From positions 1-7,925 of the forward strand of contig JABHOU010000157.1 in the NCBI GenBank assembly GCA_018695085.1: a stretch of DNA of 7,925 nucleotides, given 5' to 3'. Made by a program: the position numbers and the translations under genes. The stretch's first letter is position 1, and each line of letters begins with the position of its first letter. The notes beneath the pieces were generated by a model. That model was not told the origin of the DNA, did not search any database, and saw nothing but the letters and a program-made list of their open reading frames with translations. This document shows, one piece after another, positions 1 to 5,956 of the stretch. This DNA comes from Opitutia bacterium (GTDB lineage: Bacteria > Verrucomicrobiota > Verrucomicrobiia > Opitutales > Seribacteraceae).

Positions 1-1569
1 ACCCTCTATTGAAGCAAGTCTCAGTTTCCCATCGTGAAAGGATACTCTCAACGGGCCTGCCCCATGAGCATTCAATTGACGCTCTCCTGAACTGGTGGAA
101 AGACTACCCTTGAAGACATTCAATTCAAGTGCCCCCCTTTTCCAAGTACCTGCCACCTTAACTTTTCCTTGAGAGCCTAATTGTCCAAACACTTCCCCAA
201 AACCTCCAGACGGAAAAAGCTTCCCAAGCATTTCAGCCCCCAGTTCACATTCGAGAGAAAAGGACAGCGGATTATCTTCGTCAGGAGAAAAGATTGACTC
301 TACCACACCAGAGATCTTCGCCCAGTCTTCCCCCTCTCGCCTCAAATTGACATGAGAAAAGCGAGACAAGACGCCATCGACGTCGAACTCGGCATCCAGT
401 TCACCGGAAAAAGAAACCGCAGGAGAAAAATAGGTGGAAAAGCGACCAAGGCGAAATCCGTCGGCAACAATGCGCATCAAAGCTTTTTCCCGCCCAACAC
501 TCCAGGGTTCCCTAGATTGAAGTTGAATTCTTTCACCCAGTTGATCCGAGACTTCCGCCGAAACTTCATGAATGCTCAACGAGTCGTTTCCATCGAATCT
601 GAAGTGTGCCGTGGCATCAGTCTTCACAACGCCTTCGTCGCGAAATAGAAAAGACGAAACTTCCGACGACAAAGCGGCATCACCCTCGATGCCGTTAGTC
701 GATGGATTCCAAACTATCTCCCCACCTGCTGAAACTTGAGTTTTAAACAAGGCCAGAACGGGAAAATAAGGCACGAGATCAGCTCCAACCAAGGAAGAGT
801 TCCAGTCACCGGAAAAAGCAGGTTCTTCTAGAGAACGTTTGGCGTTAAGGTTTAACAAGGGGACTTCGCTGCCCCCGACACGTAAGGAAAAACCCTGAGC
901 AACAGAAGAAGCAAAAACTTGTAGTTGAGCACTTTCCGAAAACGATAGGTCCAAATTCAAATTGCCGGAGTCTCCAATTCCAGATTTTTGCCAAAGGAAT
1001 GTTCCGCTAATTGCTTCCGTCGTGGGCAAACTCAAAGGAAGAAATTGCCTGGTGGCGTTTGCATCGATCGAAAAAGGTAGACGAGCCACGCTCCCGAAAT
1101 CCGGCAAACGCCCCTGCAACTCGAAAGGGAAAAGTGCTCCGGAAAACTCTAGCTCGCCTTCTACCGAAAGGGATTCAAGAGCTGAAAGCTCATCATCCTT
1201 ACGATTCACCTCCATCCAGTCCCAAAACGCCTCAGCGGAGCGGTTTCCATCAATAGCCTTAATCCGTAAGTTTGTTACCTGAAGGATCTTGATCGAAGAA
1301 GAATTCCCGAACCACCATTCCATCGGGAAATAAGAAAAGTATACTCTTGAAGACTCTGCCTCGATAAACGGTCCAGAAAGACGGATCGAACGGATCTCGC
1401 CCTCACCCCAAGTGAGATCCATATCCTCAATCTCTACATCTATCTCTCCAAAATAAATGCGAATCGAATCTTCAACACGCGAAGGAAGCCAATAACCAAA
1501 TACCAACCACCAGGCAAGGCAGCCGAGTAAAATGGAACAAAGCCCCAGTTTAAAGTGGATAGCCCTCAT
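1..1569 (-). CDS. AsmA/TamB-like membrane-anchored envelope protein, partial (3' end outside window)
   Basis: An uninterrupted reading frame of 523 codons starts at ATG 1569-1567 and is still open at base 1, so the C-terminus is missing. An in-frame TAG lies six codons upstream and no other usual start codon falls between, which fixes the start. No clear Shine-Dalgarno sequence precedes it. Residues about 5-27 are a hydrophobic segment rich in Leu, Cys and Trp, read as a signal anchor with the rest in the periplasm. The body alternates polar and hydrophobic residues as in long beta-sheet proteins, with recurring Phe-Ser-Gly strand openings (near residues 160, 251 and 384). The N-terminal pattern of a membrane anchor followed by strands describing an acidic, Trp-containing beta module resembles AsmA/TamB-type proteins, which act in outer-membrane lipid or protein traffic. 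That family call is inference from general pattern, not from a diagnostic motif. It lies 101 bp after rplS on the same strand and may be cotranscribed. Confidence 0.78.
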   Translation of the reverse strand, partial: MRAIHFKLGLCSILLGCLAWWLVFGYWLPSRVEDSIRIYFGEIDVEIEDMDLTWGEGEIRSIRLSGPFIEAESSRVYFSYFPMEWWFGNSSSIKILQVTNLRIKAIDGNRSAEAFWDWMEVNRKDDELSALESLSVEGELEFSGALFPFELQGRLPDFGSVARLPFSIDANATRQFLPLSLPTTEAISGTFLWQKSGIGDSGNLNLDLSFSESAQLQVFASSVAQGFSLRVGGSEVPLLNLNAKRSLEEPAFSGDWNSSLVGADLVPYFPVLALFKTQVSAGGEIVWNPSTNGIEGDAALSSEVSSFLFRDEGVVKTDATAHFRFDGNDSLSIHEVSAEVSDQLGERIQLQSREPWSVGREKALMRIVADGFRLGRFSTYFSPAVSFSGELDAEFDVDGVLSRFSHVNLRREGEDWAKISGVVESIFSPDEDNPLSFSLECELGAEMLGKLFPSGGFGEVFGQLGSQGKVKVAGTWKRGALELNVFKGSLSTSSGERQLNAHGAGPLRVSFHDGKLRLASIEG

Positions 1570-1579
1570 AATACGCTTT

Positions 1580-1602
1580 AACGCCTAGTAGGCGCTAGCG
1601 TT
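1580..1602 (-). other. Imperfect hairpin between rplS and the AsmA-like gene
   Basis: Arms AACGC-TAG and CTA-GCGTT (plus-strand reading) pair over 8 bp with one bulged C and a 6-base loop. No T-run follows on either strand, so it is a poor match to an intrinsic terminator. It lies 10 bases before the ATG of the AsmA-like gene and could affect translation or attenuate readthrough from rplS. It may also be chance. The rest of the 1570-1670 gap shows no gene. Confidence 0.3.
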
Positions 1603-1670
1603 TGGCTTCACAAGTCAATTCGGGAAGGCGGCTACACTCCAGTCAAAGAGGAATGCAGATATTTTACGCA

Positions 1671-2042
1671 TTACTTCCGCCCACGCTCGTAGATACGCTT
1701 CTCCTTGACCTTAGTGGCTTCCTTTCCAACACGGTCACGCAAATAGTACATGCGGGCTCGCATGGTAACGCTTTCACGATCTACTTCAACCTTGTCGACA
1801 AGAGGTGAATGAACAGGGAAAACACGCTCAACCCCGACGCCTGAAGCAATTCGACGCACAGTGAAGGTTTCGTGAATCCCGCCACCCTTGCGAGCTAGGA
1901 CAATGCCGGCGAAAATCTGGATGCGTTCCTTGCCGCCTTCCCGTACGCGCACATGCACCTTTACACCGTCGCCCACTTTAAAGTGATCTCGACCTTCCTT
2001 GAGTTGTTCTTTTGTGATTTCTTCGATTATAGCATCGCTCAT
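1671..2042 (-). CDS. rplS: 50S ribosomal protein L19
   Basis: A 123-residue protein of normal length for bacterial L19, which sits at the 30S-50S interface of the ribosome. Family landmarks are the FKVGDGVKVHVRV strand (residues 21-33), the block around IQIFAGIVLARKGGG (41-55), FTVRRIASGVGVERVFPVHSP (59-79) and the C-terminal YYLRDRVGKEATKVKEKR block. The basic C-terminal end, RIYERGRK, is intact. The start at ATG 2042 is supported by an AGGA Shine-Dalgarno sequence at 2052-2049, six bases upstream. The gene is 13 bases downstream of the trmD stop, so the two are almost certainly on one transcript. Nothing in it looks degraded. Confidence 0.98.
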   Translation of the reverse strand: MSDAIIEEITKEQLKEGRDHFKVGDGVKVHVRVREGGKERIQIFAGIVLARKGGGIHETFTVRRIASGVGVERVFPVHSPLVDKVEVDRESVTMRARMYYLRDRVGKEATKVKEKRIYERGRK

Positions 2043-2055
2043 GTCAATTCCTGTG

Positions 2056-2748
2056 TTAATTTAAAAGATCAGGCCTACGCTCTAAGGTTTTTTCCGTCAT
2101 CTGTTCCTCTCGCCAGCGGGCGATCGCTCCATGATCTCCCGACAACAAGACTTCGGGAACCTTCATCCCGCGAAAGTCGGCAGGACGAGTATATTGAGGA
2201 AAACTAAGACGCCCTCCCGTAAAACTATCTTGAGAAAGAGAATCTTCCTCACCCAAAACTCCAGGAACAAAACGAGAAACGGAGTCAATTAGAGTGGCGG
2301 CGGCCAAGGCTCCATTGGTAAGAACAAAATCCCCAACGCTGATTTCGCGATCGACAAGTTCGTCTCTAACACGCTGATCAAGTCCTTCGTAATGCCCGCT
2401 AAGAATAATCAGATGACTTTCTTCGGCAAGCTCCTGGCAGACTTCACGGCAAAGTGAATCGCCGTCTGGAGCCATGTACAAGACTTTGGAATCAGGACCA
2501 CGCAACTCCTCGACTGCAGCAAAAATCGGTTCGGGTTTCAATACCATGCCTGCACCGCCGCCAAATGGTCGATCGTCCGTTACTCGGTGGCGACCTTCGG
2601 CCCAGTTGCGAAGGTCCAGCGACTGAACGTCAATCAGACCGTGCTCGCAGGCTCTTCCAATAATGCTCTCGCTGGTGAAACCTTTCAAGGTTTCCGGAAA
2701 GAGCGACAAAACATCGAATCGCAAAGGCTCGTACATCACGCGAATCAT
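2056..2748 (-). CDS. trmD: tRNA (guanine-37-N1)-methyltransferase TrmD
   Basis: TrmD transfers a methyl group from S-adenosylmethionine to N1 of G37 in tRNAs with a G at position 36, which prevents +1 frameshifting. It is a cytoplasmic SPOUT-class dimer with a trefoil knot. Visible landmarks are DDRPFGGGAGM (residues 58-68), the cofactor loop SGHYEGLDQRV (117-127, usually GRYEG or GHYEG), VGDFVLTNGALA (138-149), IDSVSRFVPGVLGEE (154-168) and QDSF, whose Asp174 corresponds to the catalytic Asp169 of E. coli. The C-terminal block YTRP...VPEVLLSGDH...RWR is complete. Length 230 is slightly short but usual for the family. The first ATG (2748) gives four extra residues compared with a start at Met5 (2736); neither has a Shine-Dalgarno sequence, so the start is uncertain. 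The loop normally reading GGE is NGA here. It sits 49 bp after rpsP. Confidence 0.98.
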   Translation of the reverse strand: MIRVMYEPLRFDVLSLFPETLKGFTSESIIGRACEHGLIDVQSLDLRNWAEGRHRVTDDRPFGGGAGMVLKPEPIFAAVEELRGPDSKVLYMAPDGDSLCREVCQELAEESHLIILSGHYEGLDQRVRDELVDREISVGDFVLTNGALAAATLIDSVSRFVPGVLGEEDSLSQDSFTGGRLSFPQYTRPADFRGMKVPEVLLSGDHGAIARWREEQMTEKTLERRPDLLN

Positions 2749-2797
2749 TGGATCGTAATAACATTCTTGCTAAGATGAGCGGGCAGGAAAAGCCGAA

Positions 2798-3679
2798 TCA
2801 GTCTTTGGACTTTTCTTCCTCGCCTCCACCATCGCTTTCTTCTTCGGAAGCAGTGTCCTCTTCAGGCGATGCCTCTTCGGGGGCATCGGAGGCAGAATCA
2901 TCTTCGGCGGGTTCATCGGTAGACTCAGCCTCGGGCTCATCCTCGCTAGCTGCCTCTTCCGCAACCTTTTCATCGGCGGAATCTTCGGAACTCTCTTCAG
3001 ATACTACTTCCTGGTCGGGCGATGCCTCTTCGGGGGTGTCGGAGACGGAATCATCTTCGGCGGGTTCATCGGAAGACTCAGCCTCGGGCTCATCCTCGCT
3101 AACTGCCTCTTCCGCAACCTTTTCATCGGCGGAATCTTCGGAACTCTCTACAGATACGGGCTCCTCGTCCTTGGCAGATTGCTCCTCAACTGGTGAATCC
3201 TCGGATTCCTTAGTCTCGGCCGCAGCATTATCATCAGAAACAGGTGCCTCAGAAGATTCTTCACTTACAACTGCCTCTTCCACCGCGGCAGGTTCTTCAG
3301 CGGGGGAGTCGACTGCCTCCTCCTGAGGAGCATCTCCATTCGAATCATCCATGGATGGAGCGGCAGTGGCGCTTTTCAAACGTCGAGCGGCTTTCCCTTG
3401 AGACATTTTCTCCGTACGAGCAAGCCATGCCTCAGGATCCATTCGACCTTGGCGAATTAGACTGCGAGCAGTATCAGTAGGCTGGGCTCCAACGCCAAGC
3501 CAATGATCGATACGCTCCATCTTGAGATTCAGTTCATCCTCTCGAGCATGACATTGAGGATCGTAGGTTCCGAGTATCTCAATGAACCTCCCGTCGCGCG
3601 GGGCAGTGACCTCGGTCACAACCATTCGGTAAAAAGGGGCGTGCTTAGCCCCGTGTCTCTGTAAACGAATTTTAAGCAT
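2798..3679 (-). CDS. rpsP: 30S ribosomal protein S16 with long acidic C-terminal extension
   Basis: Residues 1 to about 85 are a standard S16, a small-subunit assembly protein that binds 16S rRNA: MLKIRLQRHGAKHAPFYRMV at the N-terminus, then RDGRFIEILGTYDP (28-41), ERIDHWLGVGAQPTDTARSL (55-74). Ordinary S16 is about 80-90 residues; this one is 293. After a basic linker (KAARRLKSA, 96-104) comes a tail (about 111-293) that I count as 78 Asp/Glu, 6 Lys, no Arg and no aromatic residue, rich in Ser, Ala and Pro, so probably disordered. Residues about 179-221 and 230-272 are two nearly identical units offset by 51 residues. The reading frame stays open through both copies, and the S16 frame ends in TGA at 2800-2798. 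Start ATG 3679 has only a weak GGA upstream. The tail's function is unknown. It is the first gene of the rpsP-trmD-rplS cluster. Confidence 0.97.
   Translation of the reverse strand: MLKIRLQRHGAKHAPFYRMVVTEVTAPRDGRFIEILGTYDPQCHAREDELNLKMERIDHWLGVGAQPTDTARSLIRQGRMDPEAWLARTEKMSQGKAARRLKSATAAPSMDDSNGDAPQEEAVDSPAEEPAAVEEAVVSEESSEAPVSDDNAAAETKESEDSPVEEQSAKDEEPVSVESSEDSADEKVAEEAVSEDEPEAESSDEPAEDDSVSDTPEEASPDQEVVSEESSEDSADEKVAEEAASEDEPEAESTDEPAEDDSASDAPEEASPEEDTASEEESDGGGEEEKSKD
2865..3157. repeat. 51-codon tandem duplication inside the rpsP tail
   Basis: Two direct copies, 2865-2996 and 3018-3149, lie exactly 153 bp apart. By eye they differ at 6 of 132 positions. The 21-bp spacer after each copy is also partly alike (both contain CAGATAC). 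The period is a whole number of codons, so the frame is kept. The six base changes give four conservative protein changes between copies (Val/Ala twice, Ser/Thr, Thr/Ala). The high nucleotide identity points to a recent duplication by slippage or unequal recombination. Confidence 0.93.
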
Positions 3680-3725
3680 GTTTCCGCTTTGAAGTTACGG
3701 TTTCCTGTTAGGGCGAAAAGATGAA

Positions 3726-3754
3726 AAAAAATATTATTTAAAGGCCGAAGTCAA
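3726..3754 (-). promoter_or_regulatory. Possible rpsP operon promoter in AT-rich tract
   Basis: On the minus strand TTGACT (3754-3749) matches a sigma70 -35 box at five of six bases. A weak -10 candidate, TATTTT (3733-3728), follows after 15 bases, inside an AT-only stretch of about 19 bases that includes eight consecutive T. The spacing is short of the ideal 17, so only the -35 box and the AT-richness support the call. Transcription from here would give a leader of roughly 45 bases before the rpsP ATG. No other promoter-like pair was seen in the 193-bp divergent gap. Confidence 0.35.
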
Positions 3755-3792
3755 TGGGAATCGCCAGTGATGGAACCTTAAGCAAGATAAAA

Positions 3793-3837
3793 CAAACCTC
3801 TGTTTCCCGACCACTGAAATAGTTGGCTGAAGGTTTG
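3793..3837. repeat. Nested inverted repeat in the divergent intergenic region
   Basis: The outer arms CAAACCT (3793-3799) and AGGTTTG (3831-3837) are perfectly complementary over 7 bp. Between them CCACT (3811-3815) pairs with AGTTGG (3821-3826) with one bulged T and a 5-base loop, giving a two-tier stem. CCTTTTCTT follows on the plus strand. No gene on that strand ends here, so a terminator role is unlikely. It could be a distal protein-binding site or a leader structure if transcription of the regulator gene begins upstream. Confidence 0.4.
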
Positions 3838-3846
3838 CCTTTTCTT

Positions 3847-3858
3847 AAACGGTCGTTT
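3847..3858. promoter_or_regulatory. Candidate operator for the TetR-family regulator
   Basis: AAACG-GT-CGTTT is a perfect 5-bp inverted repeat around a 2-bp centre. One further matching pair flanks it (T3845/A3860) beyond a mismatch. It ends 14 bases before the regulator ATG, next to an AT-rich GAATAATAATAAT run that may hold the -10 element; TTGCCT (3835-3840) is a weak -35 candidate. TetR-family dimers usually bind short palindromes at their own promoters, so autorepression of the whole operon is the natural inference. Binding is not shown by the sequence. Confidence 0.5.
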
Positions 3859-3872
3859 GAATAATAATAATC

Positions 3873-4562
3873 ATGATGGTGAAGGAATCCAACAAGGCGA
3901 CTCCGCGAGCTATAGTTACAAGAAATCGCATACTTTCTGCAGCGGAACATCTGTTTACTACTCGGGGTTTTGCTGGAGTAACAATGCGAGAGGTCGCTCG
4001 CCGAGCGGGCACGAACGTGGCGTCTGCACACTACCATTTTGGATCGAAGGAAGGGCTTATAATCGAAATGCTGAGACACCGCATCGCTCCCATTAATGCG
4101 GAACGCCTCCGTTTGCTCAAGGAGGCGAAACACCATTCCGGTGGTAAACCGCTGAAACCTTTAATTATATTCAAAGCCTTACTGCTTCCGATTGGACAAG
4201 CTGCCACAGGATCTACAGGACCTGACTCGAGGTTCATGCAGTTGGTAGGAAGAAGCTTTACCGAACCCGCAAGTTTTCTAGAAAAGGTCCATCGCCGACT
4301 ATTTCGGGAATTATCAGACATTTTCATGGTTGAATTGAGACGGAGTCATCCGGCAGCACGAGAGGAAGACTTGTTTTGGAATTTGCACTTTGTCGTTGCA
4401 ACCATGCTCGGAGCGTTAGCTAACCACAGAAGGCTGGTTCCATTCTCGAGTGGTCTTTGCAATGACCAGAACGTGGATGAAATGATTCAGCGGTTGATCG
4501 TGTTCGCTGGCGGCGGATTTACTGCAAGTATAGAAAATGCAAAAGCAAAGGCTAACCAGTGA
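3873..4562 (+). CDS. TetR/AcrR-family transcriptional regulator of the efflux operon
   Basis: A 229-residue protein with the typical N-terminal TetR DNA-binding domain. A helix beginning TRNRILSAAEHLFTTRGF (16-33) leads to the helix-turn-helix VTMREVARRAGTNVASAHYHFGSKEGL (residues 36-62), followed by an all-helical C-terminal half that would bind ligand and form the dimer. The C-terminal half keeps FLEKVHRRLFREL, an LHFVVATMLGAL helix and an ending near FAGGGF (211-216), reminiscent of CecR/AefR-like regulators, but I cannot assign the subfamily. It is the first gene of the operon and its TGA overlaps the GTG of the outer-membrane factor gene. It probably represses its own operon until an inducer binds. 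Two tandem ATG codons (3873 and 3876) could be the start. No Shine-Dalgarno sequence is present, so translation may be leaderless or nearly so. Confidence 0.93.
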   Translation: MMVKESNKATPRAIVTRNRILSAAEHLFTTRGFAGVTMREVARRAGTNVASAHYHFGSKEGLIIEMLRHRIAPINAERLRLLKEAKHHSGGKPLKPLIIFKALLLPIGQAATGSTGPDSRFMQLVGRSFTEPASFLEKVHRRLFRELSDIFMVELRRSHPAAREEDLFWNLHFVVATMLGALANHRRLVPFSSGLCNDQNVDEMIQRLIVFAGGGFTASIENAKAKANQ

Positions 4563-5956
4563 AGACTCTCTACTTAACGTTGGCAATCATGCCTGCCTTG
4601 ACTGGATGCTGGCGCAATGTCGACAACTCCCATCCCCCAGGTTTTAGCCCTCCCCAAAGTTGGTCTACTCCGACCGCCGTCCACATCGACGCCAACGTCA
4701 GCTATTGGACGAAGAGCTTCGGCGATGCTAATCTGACCGCCTTGGTGCGGGAGGCATGGACTAACAGTCCAGATCTTTCTGGTACGGCTCGGATGGTGGA
4801 GATGGCCCGCGAACAAGCTGTCATGGCGGGAGCCGATCGCCTGCCGCAAGCCAGCCTGGGCCTCTCGGGAACTCGCAGTAAACGCAACTTGGTAGGCTTC
4901 CTACCGGGAAAAAACGTTTCCTTCACTTCCGAAAACTATGGTTTGAACATGAATGTGAGTTGGGAGCTAGACTTGTGGGGCAAGCAAAGTGATTCTCGAA
5001 AAGTGGCAGAAACATCACTGGAAGCCTCGGTCGAGGACTATCGAGCAGCCCGCCTGTCACTTGCCGGCCAAGTTGCCAAAGCATGGTACTCGGCAATCGA
5101 GGGCAGACGCCAAGTAGAGCTCGCTTATGAAACCGAGCAATCGCATGCCAAGAACGCATCCTACATCGCAAAACGTTTCGAACGAGGTCTCGCAAATGCT
5201 CTCGATCATAACCTCGCCCAAGCTGCATTGGCATCGACTCGAGCCAGTCAAGTTCGCAAAAAAAGACAGTTAGACTTGGCCACCCGAACGCTTCAAACCT
5301 TGCTCGGACGACACCCGAACGGCAACGAGACTCTCCCGCTCGAACTACCCGAACCACGAAAGGCACCACCAATTTCCCCTCCAGTCCAAACATTGGAACA
5401 ACGTCCGGATCTTCGTGCAAAACGTTTGCGGATGAAGTCCGCCGGTCTCGAAAAAACGATTGCTAGAAAAAACCTTTTGCCGTCTATCTCTCTCACCGGG
5501 GGACCGGGAAGTCGCTCTCAAGAGTTCAATGACTTGCTCGACCAGCAATTTCGGATATGGAGTGTCACGGGGAACTTAATGCAACCCATCTTTCAAGGCG
5601 GACGCCTTCGGGCAAACATTCGCCGAACAGAAGCGGTACGCCTTGCTTCAATAGATTCCTACAAAGCCGCAGCCCTTAAAGCGTTTCGAGAAGTGGAAAC
5701 GACCCTTGCTTCGGAAAGCCTCCTGCAGGAAGAAGAATTTCGTCTGAAGGAGGCTGCAAAAGCGGCATTGACCGCAGCAGATCTGAGTTGGGCGCGATAC
5801 CAACGCGGACTAGAGGGAATATTCTCCACTCTAGAATCACGTCGGCGGGCATTCGAGGCGGAAAGCCACCTCCTTTCACTCAGGCGCGAACGACTCCTCA
5901 ATCGCATTGACTTGCACTTAGCCCTTGGAGACGAGGCTCTCCCGGAAAATCCATGA
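4559..5956 (+). CDS. RND efflux outer-membrane factor lipoprotein, NodT family
   Basis: This 465-residue protein should trimerise into the TolC-like channel-tunnel that carries substrate through the outer membrane. It has a lipoprotein signal with lipobox LTGC, so Cys17 would be lipidated after cleavage. Typical OMF blocks are YWTKSFGDANLTALVREAW (49-67), YGLNMNVSWELDLWGK (127-142), RGLANALDHNLAQAAL (209-224), LEQRPDLRAKRL (279-290), MQPIFQGGRLRANI (341-354), ALKAFREVETTLAS (372-385), and YQRGLEGIFSTLESRRRAFEAE plus a HLALG end. Length is normal for the family. The start is GTG at 4559, whose bases overlap the regulator's TGA (GTGA). AAAGG at 4547-4551, seven bases upstream, is a fair ribosome-binding site, and the lipoprotein signal begins exactly here, which supports the GTG start. 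The adaptor gene follows with a 4-bp overlap. Substrate unknown. Confidence 0.94.
   Translation: MKTLYLTLAIMPALTGCWRNVDNSHPPGFSPPQSWSTPTAVHIDANVSYWTKSFGDANLTALVREAWTNSPDLSGTARMVEMAREQAVMAGADRLPQASLGLSGTRSKRNLVGFLPGKNVSFTSENYGLNMNVSWELDLWGKQSDSRKVAETSLEASVEDYRAARLSLAGQVAKAWYSAIEGRRQVELAYETEQSHAKNASYIAKRFERGLANALDHNLAQAALASTRASQVRKKRQLDLATRTLQTLLGRHPNGNETLPLELPEPRKAPPISPPVQTLEQRPDLRAKRLRMKSAGLEKTIARKNLLPSISLTGGPGSRSQEFNDLLDQQFRIWSVTGNLMQPIFQGGRLRANIRRTEAVRLASIDSYKAAALKAFREVETTLASESLLQEEEFRLKEAAKAALTAADLSWARYQRGLEGIFSTLESRRRAFEAESHLLSLRRERLLNRIDLHLALGDEALPENP

Noticed and set aside
352..1282. Several small plus-strand frames across 352-1282
   Set aside because: All lie antisense to the continuous 523-codon minus-strand gene, and their composition (Arg/Ser/Pro-rich) is typical of shadow frames.
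1651..1674. AATGC...GCATT pairing at the rplS stop as a possible terminator
   Set aside because: Only 5 bp with an 11-base loop and no T-run; too weak to call a terminator.
2770..2973. Arg/Lys-rich small open frame on the minus strand inside rpsP
   Set aside because: It is an alternative frame of the repetitive tail codons, with no independent start signal.
2748..3326. Serine-rich 192-residue open frame on the plus strand opposite rpsP
   Set aside because: It is the antisense shadow of the GAA/GAG/TCC-rich acidic tail: the complement of Glu and Ser codons reads as Ser-rich protein. It has no ribosome-binding site or recognisable domain and overlaps a solid ribosomal gene.
3721..3742. Eight-T run on the minus strand as an intrinsic terminator
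   Set aside because: No GC-rich stem precedes it on that strand and no minus-strand gene ends there; the AT-rich tract fits a promoter region better.
3738..4136. 132-residue minus-strand frame covering the divergent gap and the regulator's start
   Set aside because: It overlaps the helix-turn-helix coding region in antisense, lacks a ribosome-binding site and has no protein-like pattern.
4923..5907. Minus-strand frames of 64-165 residues inside the outer-membrane factor gene
   Set aside because: They are antisense to a gene with many conserved family motifs and have no supporting start or domain evidence.
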